DNA of 64,000 nt from Acidobacteriota bacterium. Its GTDB lineage: Bacteria; Acidobacteriota; Terriglobia; Acidiferrales; UBA7541. Under the pieces are notes generated by a model that was not told the origin of the DNA, searched no databases, and was given only the letters and a program-made list of their open reading frames with translations. The stretch is taken from positions 62,001-126,000 of the forward strand of contig JABCZN010000006.1 in NCBI GenBank assembly GCA_013289665.1. The letters run 5' to 3'. Both the position numbers and the translations under genes were made by a program. Below, in pieces: positions 34,463 to 41,676 of the stretch. Position 1 is the stretch's first letter. Each line of letters starts with the position of its first letter.

Positions 34463-35185
34463 TCAAGATTGCGGTGCGAGTTCGCCAAGCCCGCGGTCGG
34501 CTTCATCGGCGACGTTCGTGTTCGGATAATCCTTCTTGATCTGCTCGTAGAGCGCAATTGCTTCTTTCGGATTGGTCTGCCGAAGTATGCCGGCGAGTTC
34601 GAGCAGCACAAGCGGCTTGGGCACCAGGATTGATCCGGAGTTGGAAAGCGCGCGGAGAATCGGGATGGCCTGATCATTCTTTCCGGTGCGCTCGGCGATC
34701 AGCGCTTTCTGATAATCAGCAAGCGCGGCAAGTTCCTTGTCAGAACCGGTCTCAAGTTTCTTCAGCTCCTCGGAAGCCTGATTGAGCTTGTCCAGATCCA
34801 TCAGGCAGATCGCGGAATAGTAGCGCGCCAGCCGGCCCGGACTGGTGCTGGGATATCTTGCGGCGACGGCGGAGAGCCGCACCTCGGCATCCTGAGAACG
34901 CTGCGCCGGATCCACATAGGAAACCTCTCCCGGCAGGCTTGGCTGGCCGGGCAGCAGGATCGGCGCGTTAAATATTTTCATGGCCTCGTCCAGAGCCGCC
35001 TGGGCCTGGGCCGTCTGGCGATCGTTATAAATCTTCCAGCCGTAATAGCCGGTCAGGAAAACGATGGCGACAAGTATGGCGATCGAGGCAATGCGAGTGT
35101 GCGAAAGGACCGCCTCGGCTCCATGTTCAATCGTCTCCCGGACCCGGTCGTGTTTGAGCTCTTTACGCGAAATGTGTTCGGACAC
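34463..35185 (-). CDS. TPR-like membrane protein (YfgM/tetratricopeptide type)
   Basis: 240 residues. A short basic cytoplasmic head (SEHISRKELKHDRVRETIEHG) leads to one transmembrane helix (IASIAILVAIVFLTGYYGWKIY, about 34-55), then a periplasmic region of TPR-like helical pairs (ALADYQKALIAERTGKNDQAI, LELAGILRQTNPKEAIALYEQI). This matches YfgM and similar SecYEG-associated TPR proteins, though homology is only approximate. The start is GTG 35185, with AGGAG seven bases upstream; the frame is open to 35233. It begins the run with the dGTPase-like and MscS genes; why they are linked is unclear. Confidence 0.7.
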   Translation of the reverse strand: MSEHISRKELKHDRVRETIEHGAEAVLSHTRIASIAILVAIVFLTGYYGWKIYNDRQTAQAQAALDEAMKIFNAPILLPGQPSLPGEVSYVDPAQRSQDAEVRLSAVAARYPSTSPGRLARYYSAICLMDLDKLNQASEELKKLETGSDKELAALADYQKALIAERTGKNDQAIPILRALSNSGSILVPKPLVLLELAGILRQTNPKEAIALYEQIKKDYPNTNVADEADRGLGELAPQS

Positions 35186-35322
35186 AAGCACTCTCCTGCC
35201 TGATTTGGAATCTTCAATCCTAGCATATCTCAAAGAGCGCTGGACGCTCGGGCGGTAACCCTTCTTGCAAGTCCTGATGGCGTGGGCCGCCTCATCCGTA
35301 AGGGTCGTGGTAATTTTGATAG

Positions 35323-35856
35323 ATGCAGACCGGTTGTATCCATTGCGGCCAGCAGCACCTGCTGAACGATGAGTCTGTGGCCAAGCATCCCAAGGTCAGC
35401 TTTCGCTGCACCAAGTGCGGCCTGACGACCATCGTGGAAGTGAAGCGCACCGTGGATCAGACGGTGGTGATTTCGCCGATGCCTTCCTTTGCGCGGGCGG
35501 ACGCCTCCACGCAGCGGCTCCGGCTTCTCGCCGTTGATGACGGGCTTCGCCTTCCGGAACATCTTGACGTCATCCTGACCGTGGAAAGCGGCCCGCAGGC
35601 CAGCAAGAGTTTCACACTGACCAAGGCGCGGACGGTGATTGGCCGCAAGGGGGCCGATATCGCGCTAGAAGACCCGGAAATTTCCCGGCACCATTGCGTC
35701 GTCGAAGTGCGCGAAGGCGCCGTCAATCTGAAGGACCTCGATTCCACCAATGGCACCTTCTTTGAGGGAGAACGCGCGCGCGCGGTGTTGTTGAAGGAAG
35801 GCGCGATGTTCCGCATCGGCAGCAGCCTGATTCGCGTCACCTTACGGCCTAAGTAG
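35323..35856 (+). CDS. Zinc-ribbon + FHA domain protein
   Basis: 177 residues. Residues 5-35 hold a CxxC...CxxC zinc ribbon (CIHCG, CTKCG) of the MJ0042 type. A linker leads to a forkhead-associated domain (about 80-175) with the phosphothreonine-binding residues: GRKGADI, EISRHHC and DLDSTNGTFFEG. It should be a cytoplasmic adaptor recognising a phosphothreonine protein made by a Ser/Thr kinase; no kinase gene is in the window, so its partner is unknown. Flanked by a divergent TPR-like gene and a glycosyltransferase gene 92 bp downstream. Confidence 0.85.
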   Translation: MQTGCIHCGQQHLLNDESVAKHPKVSFRCTKCGLTTIVEVKRTVDQTVVISPMPSFARADASTQRLRLLAVDDGLRLPEHLDVILTVESGPQASKSFTLTKARTVIGRKGADIALEDPEISRHHCVVEVREGAVNLKDLDSTNGTFFEGERARAVLLKEGAMFRIGSSLIRVTLRPK

Positions 35857-35948
35857 ATCCTCACGAACAATCAATCCGGCGTCACCAGGGTTGCGGCCTC
35901 TGATGCGTGTGAGATACTGGCGCCGGCTGGAAGCCACTTCACACAAAG

Positions 35949-36713
35949 ATGAACCGGTTCAGCATTTGCGTCATCACCCTGAACGAAGCGCACGATCTGC
36001 CGCGCCTGCTGAAATCGGTGGAGGGCCTCGCGGAAGAAATTGTGGTGGTGGATTCCGGCAGCACGGATGCCACGGTGGAAATTGCCCATGCCGCAAGCGC
36101 ACGAGTCTTGACGCGCGCGTGGACGAATTACGCGGAGCAGAAGAACTATGCGGCCGCGCAGGCGAGTGAGGATTGGATTTTGCTGCTGGACGCCGACGAA
36201 GAACTGAGTGGTGAATTGCGCGAATCCATCTTGCAATGGAAGGCGGCGCCCCCGCGGTTTTCCGTTTACGAGATGCCCCGCCTGGCCTGGTTTTTGGGCG
36301 CCTGGATTCACCATTCGCGCTGGTATCCGGACTGGCAACGGCGCCTCTACGACCGCCGCAAGGCGCAATTTTCCGGCGCGATTCACGAGTCGCTCCGGTA
36401 TGAGGGCACGGTGGGTCGCCTAGACGGCGACTTGCTCCATTACACGGTTCGCAATCTCGAGGAACAAAGAAAAAAGAGCGAAGAATACTCCACGCTAGCT
36501 GCGCGAGCCATGTTCGAAAGCGGCCGCAGAGACTGGTTTGCCGCGAAATGGATTGCTGCACCCTGGGCTTGGGTCCGCTATTTCGTGCTCGGTGCCGGAT
36601 TTCTGGACGGCTATCGGGGATTGGTGATTGCGCGGTCGGCGGCGCACACGGTGTGGCTCAAATACACCAAGCTTGGCGAACTCGTCGCCCAGGTGGAATG
36701 GGAAAAGAAGTAG
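35949..36713 (+). CDS. GT2 glycosyltransferase, WaaE/KdtX-like
   Basis: 254 residues, a single GT-A domain without a transmembrane polymerase region. SICVITLNEAHDLPRLLKSV starts the fold; EIVVVDSGSTDAT and LLLDADEELS hold the nucleotide-sugar and metal-binding aspartates. The pattern AWFLGAWIHHSRWYPDWQRRLY, FSGAIHESL is typical of LPS-core glucosyltransferases of the WaaE/KdtX kind. Cytoplasmic face of the inner membrane; donor probably UDP-glucose (inference). galE lies convergent 55 bp away and could supply UDP-hexose. Confidence 0.82.
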   Translation: MNRFSICVITLNEAHDLPRLLKSVEGLAEEIVVVDSGSTDATVEIAHAASARVLTRAWTNYAEQKNYAAAQASEDWILLLDADEELSGELRESILQWKAAPPRFSVYEMPRLAWFLGAWIHHSRWYPDWQRRLYDRRKAQFSGAIHESLRYEGTVGRLDGDLLHYTVRNLEEQRKKSEEYSTLAARAMFESGRRDWFAAKWIAAPWAWVRYFVLGAGFLDGYRGLVIARSAAHTVWLKYTKLGELVAQVEWEKK

Positions 36714-36768
36714 AAACGCCCGTGCCCAGCCGTTCCCATCCGAATCTCGCTAAACTATCCCGCACCGA

Positions 36769-37749
36769 TCAGTCCGGATACCCACGAGGAAATTTCAGCC
36801 GCCAGTCCCATGCGGATTGGATGATGTCCTCGAGCGAAGAGTGTTTCGGCTCCCATCCGAGCATACGCTTCAGCTTCTCGTTGCTGGCCACAAGAACGGC
36901 GGGGTCTCCCGGGCGGCGGGCAGAAAGCCTGTGCTCTACCTTTCGGCCGGTGATGCGCTCAGCCGCCTCGACCACCTGAAGATTCGAATAGCCGCTGGTA
37001 GTGCCCACATTGAAGGCCTCACCCTGGACGTGATCGATTTCTTCGAGCGCAAGCACGTGGGAATCCGCGATGTCCAGGACGTGAATGAAGTCGCGAACAC
37101 ACGTTCCGTCCGGGGTTGGATAATCAAATCCAAAAATTTCCATCTCGGGCAAGTGGCCTAGCGCGGTATCGAGAACCCGCGGGATCAAGTGTGTTTCCAC
37201 ACGATGATTCTCGCCGCGCTCCTTGCTGGCGCCGGCGGCGTTGAAATAGCGCACGGTGACATACTTGAGGCCGGTGTAGGCGTGATAATCCGCAAGGATC
37301 TGTTCAAACCGCAGCTTGGACTTTCCGTAAGGATTGATCGGCGCTTGCCGGTGGTCTTCGGGGATGGGCACCACCTCCGGCTCTCCGTACGTAGCCGCGG
37401 TGGATGAGAAAATCAGTTTGTCCACGCCGTGGCGCACCATCACATCCAGCAGATTGACGCCGCAGCCCACGTTCGCCGCGTAAAATGTGCTGGGTTCGCG
37501 GACCGACTTCGCCACCAGCGCTTCCCCGGCAAAATGCATCACCGCATGAATCTTTTGCGTGGCAAAAACTTTCTCGAGTTCCCGGCGGTCCGCTAGATCT
37601 GCTTCCAGGAAAACGGCGGAGGGGGGCACGGCCGCGCGATGGCCTTCCTGAAGATTATCCAGTGCTATTACACGATGTCCGCGTTCAAGCAAGACCTCCG
37701 AACAGATGCTTCCGATATATCCGGCGCCTCCGGTCACAAGAATATTCAA
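36769..37749 (-). CDS. galE: UDP-glucose 4-epimerase
   Basis: 326 residues, extended short-chain dehydrogenase. NAD-binding GGAGYIGS at 7-14; Ser115/116-Thr in FSSTAATYG, Tyr141 and Lys145 in NPYGKSK complete the catalytic triad; YFNAAGA and DGTCVRDFIHVLDIA are GalE signatures. Interconverts UDP-glucose and UDP-galactose for envelope glycans. The start is TTG 37749 with a perfect GGAGG seven bases upstream. Its transcript begins after the terminator at 37877-37916 that closes the diguanylate cyclase-PilZ unit. Confidence 0.94.
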   Translation of the reverse strand: MNILVTGGAGYIGSICSEVLLERGHRVIALDNLQEGHRAAVPPSAVFLEADLADRRELEKVFATQKIHAVMHFAGEALVAKSVREPSTFYAANVGCGVNLLDVMVRHGVDKLIFSSTAATYGEPEVVPIPEDHRQAPINPYGKSKLRFEQILADYHAYTGLKYVTVRYFNAAGASKERGENHRVETHLIPRVLDTALGHLPEMEIFGFDYPTPDGTCVRDFIHVLDIADSHVLALEEIDHVQGEAFNVGTTSGYSNLQVVEAAERITGRKVEHRLSARRPGDPAVLVASNEKLKRMLGWEPKHSSLEDIIQSAWDWRLKFPRGYPD

Positions 37750-37876
37750 CGAAAATCCTCCGGGTCAGGGGATCGGACAACAACTTTGGAGTATACAGCG
37801 AACGCTGATGGAAATGCTGGGAAGCACCCAAGTGAAAATTCGAGCACTGCGGTGCAATTGTCAGGCCAGAAAAGCA

Positions 37877-37916
37877 AAAGCGCCGAACAGGTCCTTTACC
37901 TCCTGTGCGGCGCTTT
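37877..37916 (-). terminator. Rho-independent terminator after the diguanylate cyclase-PilZ pair
   Basis: A 15-bp stem with one mismatch (AAAGCGCCG pairs with CGGCGCTTT; AACAGG pairs with CCTGTG except one base) around a 10-base loop. On the minus strand it is followed by a T-rich run (TTTTGCTTTT), the direction of the PilZ gene whose stop is at 38002, 85 bp upstream. It also insulates galE. Confidence 0.8.
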
Positions 37917-38001
37917 CACGTACAAACTTTGCGCTAGTAATGTATTCCCTGTAAGAATGTTCCAGCAGTTCCCTCCTGTCCGCTCGCCGGATTCCGTCAA
38001 G

Positions 38002-38319
38002 CTAATTTGTAGATTCAACTACCCATCGTCCCTTTGTTTCGAGAAACTCCACCCCCACCGCGTAGCCGTCGCCACGCAGCGGATGGCAGTAGGCCACCCG
38101 AGCTTCAGAACGAAATTCTCCGGTGCGCGACGCCAGAACCAGCGGCGCACCTTTTTCCCACCGCCGCACGCTGACCACGCGCGCTCCCTTGGCGCTGACG
38201 TTTTCTGTAAACGTCGCTTCCATGCCGGGCAGATGCCGGTGGCCGTCGAGTACAACGGGGATCTCCATCGGGATGCGGTTTTCGCGGCGCGGAAAGGGGT
38301 GGATGTTCCTGAGAGGCAT
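38002..38319 (-). CDS. PilZ protein paired with a diguanylate cyclase
   Basis: 105 residues, a lone PilZ domain. Both c-di-GMP motifs are recognisable: RRENR near the N-terminus and ENVSAKG (NxSxxG) at about 39-45. ATG 38319 lies 12 bp after the stop of the GGDEF gene, so both are made from one mRNA. As the immediate neighbour of a cyclase it may be its dedicated receptor, giving a local c-di-GMP circuit. It lacks any extra domain, so the target must be a third protein. Confidence 0.85.
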   Translation of the reverse strand: MPLRNIHPFPRRENRIPMEIPVVLDGHRHLPGMEATFTENVSAKGARVVSVRRWEKGAPLVLASRTGEFRSEARVAYCHPLRGDGYAVGVEFLETKGRWVVESTN

Positions 38320-38331
38320 TGTTCGTCATCC

Positions 38332-39714
38332 TCACAGGCACGCGGCGATGCGCGTGATGGAATTCATGGGATTACCGCGATGCTTCATGCGGTAGAGCGC
38401 GCGGTCGGCAGCGCCCAAAAGTTTTTCGGCGGAATCGCCGTCTTCGGGATACGTGGCAATTCCCGCGCTCACAGATAGCGCGGGTTCTTCGTTTTCCGCT
38501 GACAACCGCTCACGGATGCGGCCGGCGACGCGGGAAGCAATCTCTTTCGGCGCTTCAGGCAGAACCAGCGCGAATTCGTCTCCGCCGTAACGCGCGGGAG
38601 TATCAATGGCGCGCGAATGATGCTTCAGCGTTTTTCCCAGGCGAACCAGCGCCCGGCTGCCGACGAGGTGCCCATAGCGGTCATTGATGGCTTTCAGTCC
38701 GTCCATGTCGAGCAGGACGATGCTGAAAGGCCGCTGCGTGCGGCGCGAGCGGTCGAGTTCCGATTCAATCACCGCGATCAACCTGCGGTAGTTGGCGAGC
38801 CCCGTGAGCGGATCGCTGACTGCCATGGAGCGCACCTGGTCAAACAGGCGAGCCTGGTCAATCAGAGCGGCGCCCAGCATGATCGCGTAGCTGGCCACCT
38901 TGTTCAGTTCAGCGAAGAAGAATGGGCCGTCGAACAGGCGCTGGGAGAAAAGCGCCGACACGTGGCAGCCGGCGTTCAGAAGCGCGACAAGGAACAGCGA
39001 GTAATCGTAGAGCGATGCGTCACTCTCATTTCTCTTTTCTGTCTGATAGCGGCGGTAGAAAAAGAGAGCGGCCAGCGCGAACAGCCCGCCTGGCAAAAGT
39101 TCCCAGGGGCGCGAGAAGAGTGCACCCGCTTGGGCAACTGGTGCTGCCGGGGCGGCCATGAACGCGGCGCTCGTGATATACGCCGCAGCGGCCACCACAA
39201 AAAGTGCGCCGGCGGTTTCTCGGCTGGGCTGGCGAGCTGTCGGAATAAATTTCTCAACTGCAAGAGCAGCCAAAAGAAGAACCGCGAGCATCGTGCGGCC
39301 GACCATCCAGCCCATGGGCACATGGGAGAGAGCGACCGTACCCGAGCGCAGCAGGTTGTTCAATCCAAAAAAGCCGATCGTCTCGATCATGCCGGACAGC
39401 ACAAAGCCGAATGCCAGGATCAAGGCGATGCGATCATGCGTGCCCCGGAAGCGAACCAGCGCGTTCGCGGCATAGCAGAAGCACAGGAGAGAACCTCCTA
39501 CTTCCAGGTACAAATAGTTGCTTGGCGTTCCAAAGACATTTGTTTGCCGGGAATAATAGATAACGCAGAGGTACAGGGCTACCAGAGCACCGTAGGCAAC
39601 GGCACGCAGAGTTCCGCCATCTTTGCGGAAGAATCCCGTGATTTGCCCCCTATTGCCCAAAACAACCCCCAAATGCCGGAGAAAACCGGACAGACGAGGA
39701 AATAGCACGTCCAT
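38332..39714 (-). CDS. Membrane diguanylate cyclase (7TM-like sensor + GGDEF)
   Basis: 460 residues. The N-terminal ~280 residues contain about seven hydrophobic helices (GALVALYLCVIYYS, LYLEVGGSLLCFCYAAN, ALILAFGFVLSGMIETIGFF and others), a sensor of unknown ligand. The GGDEF domain follows (DPLTGLANYRRL...LLDMDGLKAINDRYGH); the active site YGGDEF is canonical and an inhibitory RxxD (RAID) lies exactly five residues before it, so it should make c-di-GMP from two GTP with product inhibition. ATG 39714 is chosen; a GTG eight codons upstream (39738) is possible. Co-transcribed with the PilZ gene. Confidence 0.88.
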   Translation of the reverse strand: MDVLFPRLSGFLRHLGVVLGNRGQITGFFRKDGGTLRAVAYGALVALYLCVIYYSRQTNVFGTPSNYLYLEVGGSLLCFCYAANALVRFRGTHDRIALILAFGFVLSGMIETIGFFGLNNLLRSGTVALSHVPMGWMVGRTMLAVLLLAALAVEKFIPTARQPSRETAGALFVVAAAAYITSAAFMAAPAAPVAQAGALFSRPWELLPGGLFALAALFFYRRYQTEKRNESDASLYDYSLFLVALLNAGCHVSALFSQRLFDGPFFFAELNKVASYAIMLGAALIDQARLFDQVRSMAVSDPLTGLANYRRLIAVIESELDRSRRTQRPFSIVLLDMDGLKAINDRYGHLVGSRALVRLGKTLKHHSRAIDTPARYGGDEFALVLPEAPKEIASRVAGRIRERLSAENEEPALSVSAGIATYPEDGDSAEKLLGAADRALYRMKHRGNPMNSITRIAACL

Positions 39715-39797
39715 GCCCCTTTCAGCGGTCGCCGGCACGGCTGTAAGATTCTGAAAATAATGGGATTATGGGAAGGGATGGAAATCGCGCGTGAAGC

Positions 39798-39936
39798 TGA
39801 GACTAGAAACGAGACAGGGCAGGCGCCTTTCTCAGTCCCTACTTGAAACACTATCGCTAATGTATCCAGATAGTTAGCAGGGGTTTGGGCACTATAGTCC
39901 CGAAAGAGAGCAAAGTCTCATGCTGAGACAGTCTCA
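39798..39936. promoter_or_regulatory. Cluster of TGAGAC/GTCTCA motifs upstream of the diguanylate cyclase gene
   Basis: TGAGAC occurs at 39798 and 39924, GTCTCA at 39915 and 39931, and GAGAC at 39811. The core, 39915-39936, reads GTCTCA-tgc-TGAGAC-a-GTCTCA, so each neighbouring pair forms a palindrome. Other palindromes in between are ACTATAGT (39891-39898) and ACTATC/GATAGT (39850-39874). This is the spacer feeding the diguanylate cyclase gene; an operator is plausible, the protein unknown. Confidence 0.4.
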
Positions 39937-39958
39937 AACTGCGTTGAGTCAGCGTTTC

Positions 39959-40180
39959 TCAGGGTTTTGGGGGTAAATCACGGGCTTCTATCACAGAAGC
40001 GAAGGGTTGACGCTTGTGGGTTCCGTCGCAAAAGGGCGTGTTGCCGGTATGACCGCACCGGCAGAACGTGACCGCGGTGCGCCCGCCCAATCCAAATTCC
40101 TTGCCCTCCTGATCGACGACTGAGAAGTCGCCTTCGACACGCAGTGGGCCATTCGTGAAAACTGTGACTTTTGTGCCAGC
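39959..40180 (-). CDS. CDGSH iron-sulfur domain protein
   Basis: 73 residues. The 2Fe-2S site is complete: CRCGHTGNTPFCDGTHKRQPF holds C-x-C-x2-T-x3-P-x-C-D-G-T-H. Small cytoplasmic proteins of this family carry redox-active, labile clusters; the job here is unknown. The start is probably TTG 40180 because GGAGG lies five bases before it; an in-frame TTG at 40201 lacks one. A single CDGSH domain, unlike the double ones in many soil bacteria. It sits between moeB (135 bp downstream of its start, same strand) and the cyclase gene. Confidence 0.85.
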   Translation of the reverse strand, partial: AGTKVTVFTNGPLRVEGDFSVVDQEGKEFGLGGRTAVTFCRCGHTGNTPFCDGTHKRQPFASVIEARDLPPKP

Positions 40181-40315
40181 CAAGGATTCCTCCGTATACA
40201 AAATCCGTAGAGAGTTTTAAGAGACGAATCAAAGATAACGGCGCCAATGGATAAATACAAGCGAGAGAGCGTGAATTCTCCGGTTGGAAGTGTGACGGAA
40301 ACCGCAGTTCAGAAG

Positions 40316-41500
40316 CTAATAGCGAGGAACGGACGGATCCACTTCCGTGGACCAGGCGAGAATGCCGCCATGCAAATTATGGATTTTTCGGAAACCCGCC
40401 TTGCGCAGGAAGTCCACCGCTTCCGCCGAACGCTTGCCGCTGCGGCAATGGGCAATGATTTCGTGCGAGGAATCAAGTTCATGCACGCGGCGCGGAAGCT
40501 CGCCGAGCGGGATGAGATGCCCGTTGAGGTTGCAGATCTGGTATTCGTGCGGTTCGCGCACGTCTAGAATGAAAAGATCGTCGCCGCGGTCCAGGCGCTG
40601 CTTCAGTTCGCGCGGCGTGATTTCCGGAACGTGCAGGTTGCTTTCGGGCTCCTCTTCGCCCCGGATGCCGCAGAATTCGTTGTAGTCGATCAACTTGTGA
40701 ATGGTGCGATTCGTGCCGCAGACCGGACAGCCGGCATTCTTGCGCAGCTTCAGCTCGCGGAATTTCATGGCCAGGGCGTCAAACAGCACCAGGCGGCCTT
40801 CGAGCGAATCGCCGCGCCCGAGAATCAGCTTGATCGTCTCCATGGCCTGCAGCGAGCCGATGATGCCCGGAAGCACGCCGAGCACGCCGCCTTCCGCGCA
40901 TGAAGGCACTAGGCCCGGCGGAGGCGGCTCGGGGTACAGGCAGCGGTAGCACGGTCCATCGGGCATGCCGAACACGGTGACCTGCCCTTCGAATCGAAAA
41001 ATGGAGCCGTAGACGTTTGGCTTCCCAAGCAGCACGCAGGCATCGTTCACCAGGTAGCGTGTGGGAAAATTGTCGGTGCCGTCAACGATGATGTCGTAAT
41101 CCTTGAAGAGTTCGAGCGCATTCTCGCTGGTGAGCCGCGTTTCGTACGTGGTGATCTCGATGTCGGGATTCAGATTGCTCAGGCGCGCGTGGGCCGCCGC
41201 GGTTTTGGGCTTGCCAATATCGCTGGTGCCAAACGTGATCTGCCGTTGCAGGTTCGTGAAATCCACCACATCAAAATCCACCAACCCGATTTTGCCGACG
41301 CCGGCCGCGGTGAGATAAAGTCCCAGGGGCGCGCCAAGTCCGCCCGTGCCGATCAGCAGCACCTTCGCGGCCTTCAGCTTGAGCTGCCCGTCCATGCCCA
41401 CCTCGGGCATGATCAGGTGCCGGCTGTACCGGAGAATCTCTTCGTTGCTAAGGCTCGCTGCCGGCGCCTGCCCGGTCAACGGCTGCGTTTTGGTTGACAT
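40316..41500 (-). CDS. moeB: MoeB/ThiF adenylyltransferase fused to a rhodanese domain
   Basis: 394 residues. Residues about 20-270 are an E1-like adenylyltransferase with the ATP site LLIGTGGLGAPLGLYL, zinc pairs CYRC and CPVC, and SCAEGGVLGVLPG around the family cysteine. The C-terminal ~110 residues are a rhodanese domain with the active cysteine in AHCRSGKRS. It activates the C-terminus of a ubiquitin-like sulfur carrier (MoaD or ThiS) and provides sulfur for molybdopterin or thiamine/cysteine synthesis. ATG 41500 follows GGGGAA; the frame is open to 41521. No moa or thi genes adjoin it, so which pathway it serves is undecided. Confidence 0.9.
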   Translation of the reverse strand: MSTKTQPLTGQAPAASLSNEEILRYSRHLIMPEVGMDGQLKLKAAKVLLIGTGGLGAPLGLYLTAAGVGKIGLVDFDVVDFTNLQRQITFGTSDIGKPKTAAAHARLSNLNPDIEITTYETRLTSENALELFKDYDIIVDGTDNFPTRYLVNDACVLLGKPNVYGSIFRFEGQVTVFGMPDGPCYRCLYPEPPPPGLVPSCAEGGVLGVLPGIIGSLQAMETIKLILGRGDSLEGRLVLFDALAMKFRELKLRKNAGCPVCGTNRTIHKLIDYNEFCGIRGEEEPESNLHVPEITPRELKQRLDRGDDLFILDVREPHEYQICNLNGHLIPLGELPRRVHELDSSHEIIAHCRSGKRSAEAVDFLRKAGFRKIHNLHGGILAWSTEVDPSVPRY

Positions 41501-41623
41501 TGGCTTTTCCCCAAATTCCATTTTACGCGGGGAGCGCCGAGGAGCAAAGCCCCGAAGTGCAAGCCGTGCAAGCCTGAGTGGTCGCTAACTGTGGCGTAGG
41601 ACCGCCAGATCAAGAAAAGAAGA

Positions 41624-41637
41624 GCCGCCGAAGCGGC
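41624..41637 (-). terminator. Tetraloop terminator after the large TonB receptor
   Basis: On the minus strand GCCGC-TTCG-GCGGC forms a five-pair stem capped by the extra-stable TTCG loop, followed by TCTTCTTTTCTTG, a T-rich tail. It begins 39 bp after the receptor stop at 41677 in the direction of transcription. Confidence 0.8.
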
Positions 41638-41676
41638 CCCATTGGTTTCAGAGAGAATTCCTTAGAACCCGATGCG

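Noticed and set aside
33306..34529. 407-codon plus-strand frame opposite the hydrolase gene
   Set aside because: Antisense to conserved HD-hydrolase sequence; the translated product resembles nothing.
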